From NCBI GenBank assembly GCA_964653235.1, contig CAZZCP010000072.1:1-11466 (forward strand): a DNA stretch of 11,466 bases, read 5' to 3'. Under the pieces are notes generated by a model. It saw nothing but the letters and a program-made list of their open reading frames with translations. It did no database searches and was not told where the DNA came from. The position numbers and the translations under genes are program-made. This document shows positions 1-6,762 of the stretch, piece after piece. Position 1 is the stretch's first letter. Each line of letters begins with the position of its first letter. The stretch is from CAZZCP01 sp964653235 (GTDB lineage Bacteria; Bdellovibrionota; Bdellovibrionia; Bdellovibrionales; UBA840).

Positions 1-1391
1 CTTTGGCTGCAGGTAGAGGAATTTCACTTCCATCACAAAGTGAAGGCGGAGTGAAAACAGCGGCACTGGGTGTTTCTGCTCATGCTGCCATTCGTAAACA
101 ATTTGGTATGCCTATTGGCAAATTTGAAGGTGTTGAAGAGGCCCTCGCTAAAATCGTGGGTATCTCCTATATGCTAGAAGCAGAAACTCGACTCACTTGC
201 GGTGGTCTTGATAAAGGTGTTAAGCCTCCAGTGGTGACCGCTATGTGTAAGTATCATTCTACTGAACAAGCACGCATAGCTATCAATCACGCAATGGACG
301 CAGTCGGTGGAGCCGCGATTACGAGAGGGCCAAGAAACTTTTTGGCCGCAGGCTATACCGGAATGCCGATTGGTATTACTGTAGAAGGCGCCAATATCTT
401 AACTCGTACACTGATCATTTTTGGTCAAGGAGCACTTCGAGCGCATCCTTGGGCTTATCAACAAGTAGCCTCCCTTGAAAAAGGTGATGTCAAAGGCTTT
501 GATAAAGCGCTTTGGGGTCTGCAAGGGCATGTGGTTCGCAACTTATTTCGTACGGTATTGCTCAGTATTACTCGTGGGCTTCTATTTGTTTCACCGGTGG
601 GAGGGCCAACAGCAAAGTACTACAGAAAGCTGGGTTGGGTTTCTGCCAACTTTGCTTTGATGGCTGATGTTGCTATGCTTTCTTTGCAGGCCGGCCTCAA
701 GGCAAAAGGTAAGATCACAGGTCGTTATGCTGATATTTTAATGTGGATGTATCATATTTTTGCTATGCTTCATCGTTTTGAAAAAGATGGAAGACCTAAA
801 GAAGATCTCCCCATTCTTCAATACAATATGAACTATGGCTTTTCTGAAATCCAAAAGGCCTTTGATGGGATCTATGAAAATCTTCCTGTTCCAGGCTTGA
901 GTTGGTTCTTTCGTGGCCCCGTTCGATTTTGGTCTGGACTCAATGCATTTAGTAAAGGTGTAACCGATGATTTATCGCATAAATTGGCTAGCCTAATGCA
1001 AAAAGATACGGAGCACAGAAAGCGTTTGGTATCAGGGATTTATATTCCAACCAACAGAGAAGAATCTCTTGGTCGCTATGAGTATACCTTTAAATTGGTC
1101 AAACAAGCCGAAGGCATTGAAAGAAAAATCAAAAAGGCCGTAAAAGCAAAACAGCTGCCTAAAAAGAGAATTCCAGCTCTTTTAGATGAAGCGGTACAAA
1201 AGAATGTCATTACCCAAGAAGAGTTTGAGACCATCAAAAAGGCAGAAGAGGCCCGTATGGATTGCATCCAAGTGGATGACTTTAGCCAGGCAGAGTATCT
1301 TCAGGCCCCTAATCCAGACCATGATCTGAATCCTGAAAAAAAGACGCAGGCTGCAAGCGCAGATTTTGTTCCTTCTCAAAAAGAGGCTTAA
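1..1391 (+). CDS. fadE: Acyl-CoA dehydrogenase FadE, C-terminal part (5' end outside window)
   Basis: Catalyses the first step of fatty acid beta-oxidation, FAD-dependent 2,3-dehydrogenation of acyl-CoA. The reading frame is open to the left window edge, with the first complete codon at base 3, so about 462 residues of an expected 800 or so remain. Residues 1-150 carry the acyl-CoA dehydrogenase C-terminal helical domain, including ITVEGANILTR, whose Glu (about fragment residue 128) lies at the expected catalytic base position, and IFGQGALRAHP. Residues 150-440 match the extra C-terminal domain (DUF1974) that separates FadE from ordinary short acyl-CoA dehydrogenases. The tail (residues 365-462) is Lys/Glu-rich. 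No frameshift is visible. The gene ends at TAA (1389-1391), a few bases before a strong intrinsic terminator, so it closes its transcription unit. Family assignment rests on remembered similarity to E. coli FadE and is strong. Confidence 0.93.
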   Translation, partial: LAAGRGISLPSQSEGGVKTAALGVSAHAAIRKQFGMPIGKFEGVEEALAKIVGISYMLEAETRLTCGGLDKGVKPPVVTAMCKYHSTEQARIAINHAMDAVGGAAITRGPRNFLAAGYTGMPIGITVEGANILTRTLIIFGQGALRAHPWAYQQVASLEKGDVKGFDKALWGLQGHVVRNLFRTVLLSITRGLLFVSPVGGPTAKYYRKLGWVSANFALMADVAMLSLQAGLKAKGKITGRYADILMWMYHIFAMLHRFEKDGRPKEDLPILQYNMNYGFSEIQKAFDGIYENLPVPGLSWFFRGPVRFWSGLNAFSKGVTDDLSHKLASLMQKDTEHRKRLVSGIYIPTNREESLGRYEYTFKLVKQAEGIERKIKKAVKAKQLPKKRIPALLDEAVQKNVITQEEFETIKKAEEARMDCIQVDDFSQAEYLQAPNPDHDLNPEKKTQAASADFVPSQKEA

Positions 1392-1397
1392 GCCTTT

Positions 1398-1421
1398 AGC
1401 CCCCGAAAGGGGGCTTTTTTT
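1398..1421 (+). terminator. Rho-independent terminator after fadE
   Basis: A perfect 7-bp GC-rich stem, AGCCCCC (1398-1404) with GGGGGCT (1409-1415), is closed by a GAAA tetraloop of the stable GNRA type and runs straight into seven T (1415-1421). It lies 7 bases after the fadE stop codon. This is a textbook intrinsic terminator and separates fadE from the next gene. Confidence 0.95.
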
Positions 1422-1458
1422 ATTTTAATTTTTCTTAATATCACCGATAGTAAAAAGC

Positions 1459-1462
1459 GAGG
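1459..1462 (+). promoter_or_regulatory. Shine-Dalgarno site of the LysM gene
   Basis: GAGG lies 5 bases before the ATG at 1468 and supports that start. The gene follows the fadE terminator, so it needs its own promoter in 1422-1458; no convincing -35/-10 pair is visible there. Confidence 0.6.
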
Positions 1463-1467
1463 TATCT

Positions 1468-1860
1468 ATGAGACTATTTGCGCTTTTGTTTTTTGTTGTA
1501 AACTTTGCTTTTGCCGGAGAAGTTCAAAGAGATTCTAATTACATCTATCATAAAGTCGATAAAGGTGAGCATATTGCTGACATTCTTCGTATCTATAAAA
1601 AAGAGCCTCTTTGGGGCACCAAAGGCTATGTACAAACTTTTATAGATCTCAATCAGATTGAAAATGGAAATTCGATTGATCCTGGTAAGGTTTATAAGAT
1701 TCCTCACAATCTAAATGAGGTTTCAACGAGATCTCAAGATAAGCAAAGCTCTGGTTTTCAAGTTAGTCTTCATCAGGGTGAGAAAAGAATACATACTACT
1801 AAAAAAGAAAAATCGGAAATTGATAAAAAATTGGAAGAGATTCATGCTGATGGTGAATGA
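1468..1860 (+). CDS. Small exported LysM-domain protein
   Basis: Encodes 130 residues. Residues 1-16 form a Sec signal peptide (basic MR, a run of Leu/Phe/Val/Ala, then AFA before Gly17), so the protein is probably periplasmic. Residues 27-80 fit one LysM fold: YHKVDKGEHIADILRIY, then a central Leu-Asn (DLNQIEN), then PGKVYKIP. LysM modules bind the N-acetylglucosamine backbone of peptidoglycan, so a cell-wall-associated role is likely. The remaining 50 residues are polar, Lys/Glu/Ser-rich and look disordered. No enzymatic domain is present. In this lineage, short LysM proteins often act as wall anchors or as partners of hydrolases; the exact role here is unknown. The start is set by the GAGG site and the signal peptide. 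The plsB-like gene follows after 59 bases. Confidence 0.82.
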   Translation: MRLFALLFFVVNFAFAGEVQRDSNYIYHKVDKGEHIADILRIYKKEPLWGTKGYVQTFIDLNQIENGNSIDPGKVYKIPHNLNEVSTRSQDKQSSGFQVSLHQGEKRIHTTKKEKSEIDKKLEEIHADGE

Positions 1861-1868
1861 TTTTTTTT
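1840..1868 (+). terminator. Weak possible terminator at the end of the LysM gene
   Basis: ATTCAT (1840-1845) can pair with GTGAAT (1853-1858), with one G-U pair and a 7-nt loop. After GA come eight T (1861-1868). The stem is AT-rich and overlaps the end of the coding region, so termination would be inefficient. Partial read-through into the plsB-like gene is plausible. Confidence 0.35.
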
Positions 1869-1919
1869 CAATTCAGTGTTTTATCTGTTAATCCTTTTTC
1901 CTTCAGGTAATGGCTCATT

Positions 1920-3752
1920 ATGGAAGATACAACTCGGCTTGAGAACACCGTATTTGAATATCCGAAATTGAAAGACTTTATGCTGGAGAATCAAACTTCT
2001 CCCCAAGAAGTTCGTGACATTTTGCGCGAGATTGCGGCCAACTACGATGTCCCCACTATGAATAAGCTTAAAAAAACTTTCGATCTTAGTTTTGGACGCG
2101 TTTACAAAGATGTCATTCTTCATCACGAAGAAGATATTGATATTCGCAGTCTAGCCAGAGACTGCAATTTGGTTTTGGTTCCCAATCACCAGTCCTATGC
2201 CGATTTTATGGGAATGATCTATGCCTTTTTTCGTGACTATCAACTACCAGTGCATATCGCAGCTGGAATCAATTTGAATATCTTTGGTGTAGGAAAGATC
2301 TTTCGCCGAGCGGGAGCTTTTTTTATTCGCCGCAGTTTTCGCGATCAAGTTTTGTACAAATACACTCTAGAGGGCTATCTCTATTATTTGTTAATGCACT
2401 CGAGGCCTTTAAAATTTTATTTTGAAGGGGGAAGATCGAGAACGGGTAAGTTAAAGCCGCCTAAATATGGCTTATTCAACATGATTCTTGAGGCCTATAG
2501 TTACATTCCAGCTGATATTCGCAAGCCTTTGTGCTTTTTGCCAGTTTCGATTTCTCATGAGTATCTGCCTGACTATAAGGGTCACCAATATGAATTGACG
2601 GGAAGAAAAAAGAAAAATGAAAGCGCTTTTCAGCTTTGGAAAGTCTCTAAAGTCTTTTTTCAAAACTTTGGAAATATTCATCTTCATATTGGTAGAGCAA
2701 TTTTTGTAGATGAACTTAAGGCAGATCGACAAAAACAAGTGCAGTCGATTGCATTTAACTGCTTTCGCAGGGTTGGTAAAAACATTATCGTCACTCCGAC
2801 TTCATTGGTGTCATTGATTCTTTTAGATCAAGTAATCGGTTCTCAAACCTTTGAGAGTATTTTAGAAAAAGCAAAAAAAGTAACCCAATACTGCCAAACC
2901 TATAATATTCCACTTTCTGCAAATTTAAAAACCAGTCTTGAAGAAGTACTGCAATTGACTTTGAACGAGATGCTAGAAAATGGCAAGGTCATCAAAGAAA
3001 AGCACATTGCTCTTGATGAAGATATTTATTTTGTTCCTGAAAAATCACGGGCTGAGCTGCTCTATTTAAAGAATACGATTTTACATCATTTTTTGCTTCC
3101 CTTATTTATTAGCTCTGCTTGGATCAATATTTTTCGCGGAACCATTCAAAATGTTGCTGAGCTAAGAGAGTTCTTTTTGCAGCAAAGAAATCTGTTGAAG
3201 TTTGAGTTTTATTTGCCCGAAACTGATGAAATGTTTGTAATGCTACGAAAGATCATCTCTAAAACTCTTGATATTGAACAATTTGATTTTGAGAATAGTT
3301 TTAAGCTTTCGCAAAAAGAATTTTTTCATTTAGGTGAGAGTTTAAATACTTTTGCCAGTAGTTTTAGCTATATCTTTGAATCATATTACATTACGGCATT
3401 AACTCTAAAGACCTCAAAGTCGAAGAGTTTTCTTTTAGAAGACATTGTGAAAAAGGCTTTTGCAATTTTTGAAACAGAACTCAAGTACGGTCGATTGATT
3501 CGTTCGCCCGAAAGCTATTCAAAGCCGCTGATTAAAAGCTCTATGGATTATTTTGTAAGTATTGGAGTTTTAAAACAGACTGGAGATTCTTTTAAAATTG
3601 CAGATCAAAGAAGACTCGGTCTGGTGGTTGAGGCTTTTGTACAGCTTCTCTCTGACTTTTTGAGTCTGAATATTAAAACCCAAAGTAAGTCCAATTCGAA
3701 TTATGAAATTCTAATGGCCAAGCCCAAGAGCGAGCTCTCAGGGGCGAATTGA
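1920..3752 (+). CDS. plsB: Glycerol-3-phosphate 1-O-acyltransferase, PlsB-like (short form)
   Basis: Acylates sn-glycerol 3-phosphate at position 1, the first committed step of phospholipid synthesis, at the inner face of the cytoplasmic membrane. The four acyltransferase blocks appear in order: NHQSYAD (residues 89-95, the catalytic H-x4-D pair His90/Asp95), GAFFIRR (132-138), FEGGRSRTGK (168-177, the glycerol-phosphate binding block) and FLPVSISHEYLP (206-217). The RSRTGK wording is typical of PlsB, not of the lysophosphatidate acyltransferase PlsC. At 610 residues it is about 200 shorter than E. coli PlsB, lacking much of the N-terminal region and having a reduced C-terminal part. Residues 290-600 are helical and not recognised in detail. 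ATG 1920 is the first start after the in-frame TAA at 1908; only a weak AGG (1905-1907) precedes it at long spacing. The symbol is by family and function, not proven orthology. Confidence 0.88.
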   Translation: MEDTTRLENTVFEYPKLKDFMLENQTSPQEVRDILREIAANYDVPTMNKLKKTFDLSFGRVYKDVILHHEEDIDIRSLARDCNLVLVPNHQSYADFMGMIYAFFRDYQLPVHIAAGINLNIFGVGKIFRRAGAFFIRRSFRDQVLYKYTLEGYLYYLLMHSRPLKFYFEGGRSRTGKLKPPKYGLFNMILEAYSYIPADIRKPLCFLPVSISHEYLPDYKGHQYELTGRKKKNESAFQLWKVSKVFFQNFGNIHLHIGRAIFVDELKADRQKQVQSIAFNCFRRVGKNIIVTPTSLVSLILLDQVIGSQTFESILEKAKKVTQYCQTYNIPLSANLKTSLEEVLQLTLNEMLENGKVIKEKHIALDEDIYFVPEKSRAELLYLKNTILHHFLLPLFISSAWINIFRGTIQNVAELREFFLQQRNLLKFEFYLPETDEMFVMLRKIISKTLDIEQFDFENSFKLSQKEFFHLGESLNTFASSFSYIFESYYITALTLKTSKSKSFLLEDIVKKAFAIFETELKYGRLIRSPESYSKPLIKSSMDYFVSIGVLKQTGDSFKIADQRRLGLVVEAFVQLLSDFLSLNIKTQSKSNSNYEILMAKPKSELSGAN

Positions 3753-3795
3753 TCTAATTCTTTTCGACTTAGCCTACTGTTGATATCCTTAATTT

Positions 3796-4653
3796 ATGGA
3801 AGAGATTTACACCCTACTCTTGGGAGAGCTTGAAAGATGGGCTTTCGCGGGCATTAAAATGCTGCCAAAGCTGGCCGTAGCTTTTATCGTCTTCTTTTTG
3901 TTCTTAAAGACGGGGTATTACTTTCGCAAGCTGAGTGACCGTATTTTAGTAAAAGTTTCTGATAATACTGCGGTTGTTCGCATGCTATCCGGCATTTCTT
4001 ATCTGCTTTTTATTACAATCGGTCTTTTCTTAGCTCTTAGCATTCTTGATCTTGATAAAACGGTGACATCGCTGCTTGCTGGTGCTGGGGTGATTGGTTT
4101 GGCTATCGGTTTTGCTTTTCAAGAGATTGCCTCCAATTTTATATCGGGAGTCTTTATTGCGTTTCGAAGGCCCTATAAATTGGGAGACATTATCAGTCTT
4201 GAGCAATTCACAGGTACAATTACTGAAATCAATATGAGAACTACCAGTATTACGACTTTTCAGGGCTTGGAGGTAATGGTTCCGAATAAAGATATGTTTA
4301 CCAAAGCCTTGATCAACTATACATCTACTCCCATTCGCAGAGTCGATGTAGCAGTTGGTGTAACCTATGATGCAAATTTAAGATTTGTAAAAGAGGTTAC
4401 AGAAAAAGCTCTAGAGAAACTGCCAGGCCGCCTAAAAGAAGAAAAGATCGATATCTTTTTTCAAGAATTTGGTGACAGTTCTATAAATTTTGAAGCAAGA
4501 GTGTGGATCAACTACCGCGGGGCCAAAGACTATCTTGAGGCCCGAGATGAAGCCATTATTCTAATCAAAGAAGCCTTTGATCAAAATAATATCATAATTC
4601 CATTTCCGATTCGTACATTGGAGTGGGATCCGAAACTCTTATCATCCCAATAG
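3796..4653 (+). CDS. mscS: Small-conductance mechanosensitive channel, MscS family
   Basis: Forms a homoheptameric inner-membrane channel that opens under membrane tension and releases solutes after hypo-osmotic shock. At 285 residues it has the minimal MscS length (E. coli 286). Three membrane helices are visible: about 16-38, 64-84 and the pore-lining TM3 at 90-123, with its Gly/Ala pattern LLAGAGVIGLAIGFAFQEI followed by SNFISGVFI. The soluble beta domain follows, with RRPYKLGDII (124-133) and MVPNKDMF (161-168). The C-terminal alpha/beta domain ends in IPFPIRTL, typical of the family. An in-frame TGA at 3781 makes ATG 3796 the only reasonable start, although no good Shine-Dalgarno sequence precedes it. 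It starts 43 bases after the plsB-like gene and may share its transcript. The BetT-type transporter downstream is also an osmotic-response family, but is not in the same operon. Confidence 0.93.
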   Translation: MEEIYTLLLGELERWAFAGIKMLPKLAVAFIVFFLFLKTGYYFRKLSDRILVKVSDNTAVVRMLSGISYLLFITIGLFLALSILDLDKTVTSLLAGAGVIGLAIGFAFQEIASNFISGVFIAFRRPYKLGDIISLEQFTGTITEINMRTTSITTFQGLEVMVPNKDMFTKALINYTSTPIRRVDVAVGVTYDANLRFVKEVTEKALEKLPGRLKEEKIDIFFQEFGDSSINFEARVWINYRGAKDYLEARDEAIILIKEAFDQNNIIIPFPIRTLEWDPKLLSSQ

Positions 4654-4677
4654 TGAATTTGTTCAGATTTATTCACT
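4652..4677. terminator. Hairpin between convergent genes, possible shared terminator
   Basis: AGTGAAT (4652-4658) pairs perfectly with ATTCACT (4671-4677) around a 12-nt loop, in the 39-base gap between mscS (plus strand) and the next gene (minus strand). Position suits a bidirectional terminator. No clean T-tract follows on either strand (plus side GATTCTGTTT), so it is only a moderate candidate. Confidence 0.4.
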
Positions 4678-4692
4678 GATTCTGTTTAATCT

Positions 4693-5229
4693 CTACAGAC
4701 CATTGAGTACGTCAATGTAAACATCGTCTCCCAGTTCTTGACGAAGCTGTTCATGATAGGCTTGAACTTCAACATCAACAATTTGTAAAATTTCTTTATC
4801 AGTTAGACCTTGGGCTTTGTAATACTCAAAGCTTTGATCGACCCAATTGTCCATTTCTTCTCTTTCATATCGAAGTTCTTGAATGCTTTGTGGATCTAAT
4901 ACTTCATAGAGTTTATCTTCAGCCAGTTGTTGTTGCTGAAACAATTCTTGCATTTGTTCTTTATTAAGTGTTAATTTTTTTACTTGAGAATTTTTATTGA
5001 CTTGAGGTTTCTTTGTAGCGGGCTGTCGTTCTCTCGTTATATCTTTTGTTTTTGAGGTTTTGTTTTGAAATGTAGTTTTGACTGCTTTTTCAGCTTTTGT
5101 TTCATATTCAAAAATTTCTTCTTCATATTCAACCAAAATTTTATTGTCGCCAGATGTATTGTTTTGATTACCTGAATTTAAGCCATAGAAAATGCTTAAA
5201 ACAGCCACAAATACAAAAAACCATTTCAT
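4693..5229 (-). CDS. Hypothetical exported or membrane-anchored protein, charged and coiled-coil-like
   Basis: No family recognised. Starting at ATG 5229 it has 178 residues. Residues 3-17 are hydrophobic (WFFVFVAVLSIFYGL) after one Lys, giving a signal peptide without an obvious cleavage site or an N-terminal anchor. Residues 18-90 are polar and rich in Asn, Thr, Lys and Glu, probably disordered. Residues 88-178 are strongly helical and acidic, with a Gln run (LFQQQQLAEDKL) and a C-terminal stretch LTDKEILQIVDVEVQAYHEQ. There are no Cys residues. A GTG at 5241 would add four residues, but that GTG overlaps the GAGG site serving ATG 5229, so 5229 is preferred. It lies downstream of the 89-residue exported protein gene on the same strand, behind a terminator. 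It is convergent with mscS. Confidence 0.72.
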   Translation of the reverse strand: MKWFFVFVAVLSIFYGLNSGNQNNTSGDNKILVEYEEEIFEYETKAEKAVKTTFQNKTSKTKDITRERQPATKKPQVNKNSQVKKLTLNKEQMQELFQQQQLAEDKLYEVLDPQSIQELRYEREEMDNWVDQSFEYYKAQGLTDKEILQIVDVEVQAYHEQLRQELGDDVYIDVLNGL

Positions 5230-5235
5230 TTCTAG

Positions 5236-5239
5236 CCTC
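5236..5239 (-). promoter_or_regulatory. Shine-Dalgarno site within a GAGGCTA repeat
   Basis: On the minus strand GAGG (5239-5236) lies 6 bases before ATG 5229 and fixes that start. It is part of GAGGCTA (5239-5233), an exact copy of the 5' arm of the terminator just upstream. The terminator's other arm could therefore pair with this site. Confidence 0.65.
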
Positions 5240-5242
5240 ACT

Positions 5243-5273
5243 AAAAAAGAAAAGAGGCTAAAAATAGCCTCTT
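5243..5273 (-). terminator. Rho-independent terminator between the two exported-protein genes
   Basis: Read on the minus strand, AAGAGGCTA (5273-5265) and TAGCCTCTT (5260-5252) form a perfect 9-bp stem with a TTTT loop. The sequence TTCTTTTTT (to 5243) follows. It lies about 18 bases after the stop of the 5291-5560 gene and just ahead of the next co-directional gene. It either ends that gene's transcript or attenuates read-through. Confidence 0.85.
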
Positions 5274-5290
5274 ACAAGTTTAATATTGAA

Positions 5291-5560
5291 TTAATTTCTG
5301 TCAGCAGTGCAAACAACAGAGTAGCGAATTCTTTTTCCAGAAACTCCAATTTCTTGAATTGAATTGAAGATTGGCCAACCTGAGTATATTACAGTTCCTT
5401 GAGGTTGTCTATAACATTGTCCAATGGCTCTCAAGTGTACTTCGTTACGAGCACGTGACGGATATGCAAAATTTCGAGTGTAAGTTTGAGTTCGAGCCTC
5501 AGCTGCAACAGTTGCAAGGCTAATTCCTAAAAAAATAAATAAAGTACTAATGTGTTTCAT
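5291..5560 (-). CDS. Small exported protein of unknown function with two cysteines
   Basis: Not recognised. From ATG 5560 it has 89 residues. Residues 1-22 form a clear Sec signal peptide (MKH, then a Leu/Ile/Phe core, ending VAAEA), probably cleaved before Arg23. The mature protein of about 67 residues is basic, rich in Arg, Tyr and aromatic residues, predicted beta-like, and has two Cys (in IGQCYRQ and SVVCTAD) that could form a disulfide in the periplasm. The start is fixed by a strong GGGAGGAG Shine-Dalgarno run; an ATG at 5572 overlaps that site and is unlikely. It is divergent from the radical SAM gene, ends just before a strong terminator, and precedes another exported protein. Size and composition suggest a small periplasmic or secreted structural or inhibitor-type protein, but no function can be assigned. 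Confidence 0.75.
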   Translation of the reverse strand: MKHISTLFIFLGISLATVAAEARTQTYTRNFAYPSRARNEVHLRAIGQCYRQPQGTVIYSGWPIFNSIQEIGVSGKRIRYSVVCTADRN

Positions 5561-5562
5561 AT

Positions 5563-5570
5563 CTCCTCCC
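5563..5570 (-). promoter_or_regulatory. Strong Shine-Dalgarno site GGGAGGAG
   Basis: GGGAGGAG on the minus strand, ending 2 bases before ATG 5560 (GGAGG core to ATG about 4 bases). It selects the 5560 start over the overlapping upstream ATG at 5572. Confidence 0.75.
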
Positions 5571-5580
5571 ATTTTAAAGA

Positions 5581-5609
5581 TAAATACAAACTACTACCTT
5601 GCAAGGCAA
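5581..5609 (-). promoter_or_regulatory. Possible promoter of the 89-residue exported protein
   Basis: On the minus strand TTGCCT (5609-5604) and TATTTA (5586-5581) are separated by 17 bases and would give a very short leader before the Shine-Dalgarno site. Matches to the sigma-70 consensus are modest (4/6 and 3/6). The perfect palindrome CCTTGCAAGG (5597-5606) overlaps the -35 box and its 3' flank, so it could be an operator. Confidence 0.3.
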
Positions 5610-5830
5610 ATACCATTTAATTGGTGGCTTATTTGCAGTTGAGTGACAATTTCTGTTAGAAAGCGAACTTCTGATCAATTGTTTAACGCCGTTGATGTTT
5701 CAATTTGAATCAAAGTCTCTGTTGCTATATCTTCTTTAGATAGTGAGTTGAATTTCATTAGATCCAAAGATGAATAAATTCAATTGTGAAGACTACTGAT
5801 ATTTTTTCTGGTTTAAAAAAATGTATCATT
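5610..5830. other. Intergenic region between divergent genes
   Basis: This stretch, about 220 bases, separates the minus-strand exported-protein gene from the radical SAM gene. It must hold the latter's promoter, but no strong -35/-10 pair is visible; TTGAAT (5705-5710) with TATATC (5726-5731) has only 15-base spacing. It also contains a 17-bp sequence (5670-5686) repeated exactly inside the dioxygenase gene near 10770. No RNA gene is recognised. Confidence 0.4.
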
Positions 5831-6736
5831 ATGAGAAAGCAAACCTCTTTAATAGGTAAAGTATTTAACAAAATCTATATTGAGATTTCTAATATCTGTA
5901 ATTTGCAATGTTCATTTTGCCCTGTGGTTGAAAGAGATCAGTTTGCGATTGATAAACACAAGCTGAAGGGCTGGCTTGAGCAAGTAAAGCCCTATGCCGA
6001 GAGAGTTTGTTTTCATGTGATGGGCGAGCCGCTCAATCATCCCAATTTTTGTGAGTTTGTTGAAATTGCTTATGCCCTGAATGTAGATCTTGAAATCACT
6101 AGCAATGGTACGAAATTAAACTCAGAGATACAAGATGCTCTTTTGCGAGAAAATGTAAAGCAGGTCAATTTCTCTTTGCAAAGCTTTATTGATAATTTTC
6201 CCAATGCCAATCCGGTGAGCTATTTTGAGAAAATTCTTGCTTTTGCTGGCCATGCCCACGAACTACGACCTGATCTGTATATCAATTATCGCCTTTGGAA
6301 TCTTCAAGATGAAAAACTCGAAGGCAAAAACTATTTTTTTCTGCGTGCGCTTGAGAACAAATACAAGGTCTCAATCAATCCTAATGTTGATGTTGGTTTT
6401 AAAAAATCAAAGCGAATTTTTGGGCGTCATTACCTGCATTTTGATAGCCGCTTTGAATGGCCCAATATCAAAAATCCGATCCGTAGTTCAACTGGAACCT
6501 GCTATGGCACGCGAAACCATCTTGCGATCTTGGCAGAAGGCCATGTGGTTCCTTGTTGTCTCGATAAAGAAGCAAATCTTGTTTTAGGTGATATCTCAAA
6601 GCAAAGCTTTACAGAAATTTTGCAGTCTCCACGTTTGCATAGAATGCGAGAAGGCTTTGAGAAAGGGGAGTTAGTTGAGGATCTTTGTCAGCGCTGTAGC
6701 TTTATTGATCGGTTTTCAGTTTCGAATCGAACTTAA
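5831..6736 (+). CDS. Radical SAM/SPASM-type iron-sulfur protein
   Basis: Belongs to the radical SAM superfamily, which cleaves S-adenosylmethionine at a [4Fe-4S] cluster to start radical chemistry. From ATG 5831 it has 301 residues. The CxxxCxxC cluster is CNLQCSFC (Cys23, 27, 30), followed by the SAM-binding GEP in FHVMGEPLNHP (61-71). The C-terminal third carries more cysteines in a SPASM-like arrangement: TGTCYG (Cys224), VVPCCLD (242-243) and LCQRC (286 and 289), probably binding an auxiliary cluster. The nearest remembered relatives are stand-alone radical SAM/SPASM proteins of unknown substrate, widespread in Firmicutes and Proteobacteria, with the same HVMGEP and VPCCLD wording. An in-frame GTG at 5786 would add 15 residues. 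Neither start has a clear Shine-Dalgarno sequence; 5831 is preferred for family-like N-terminal length. Substrate unknown. Confidence 0.85.
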   Translation: MRKQTSLIGKVFNKIYIEISNICNLQCSFCPVVERDQFAIDKHKLKGWLEQVKPYAERVCFHVMGEPLNHPNFCEFVEIAYALNVDLEITSNGTKLNSEIQDALLRENVKQVNFSLQSFIDNFPNANPVSYFEKILAFAGHAHELRPDLYINYRLWNLQDEKLEGKNYFFLRALENKYKVSINPNVDVGFKKSKRIFGRHYLHFDSRFEWPNIKNPIRSSTGTCYGTRNHLAILAEGHVVPCCLDKEANLVLGDISKQSFTEILQSPRLHRMREGFEKGELVEDLCQRCSFIDRFSVSNRT

Positions 6737-6762
6737 ATAAAAATTTTACATGCTGCTCTTTG

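Noticed and set aside
1076..1379. Two short minus-strand frames opposite the fadE 3' end
   Set aside because: Antisense shadows of the Lys/Glu-rich fadE tail, with no ribosome-binding sites.
1384..1395. 12-bp palindrome AGGCTTAAGCCT across the fadE stop codon
   Set aside because: Perfect, but largely coding sequence next to a strong terminator; no independent evidence for function.
3746..3764. GAATT/AATTC hairpin followed by TTTT at the end of the plsB-like gene
   Set aside because: Only five AT-rich base pairs, overlapping the stop codon, with four T; too weak to call a terminator.
6225..6587. 120-codon plus-strand frame inside the radical SAM gene
   Set aside because: Out-of-frame shadow of a gene with clear cysteine motifs; no start support and no family resemblance.
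5291..6736. A peptide-modification (RiPP) cluster made of the 89-residue exported protein and the divergent radical SAM/SPASM protein
   Set aside because: The radical SAM protein resembles a widespread stand-alone family. The small protein has a Sec signal and no leader-core pattern, the genes are divergent, and no peptide exporter or recognition domain is present.
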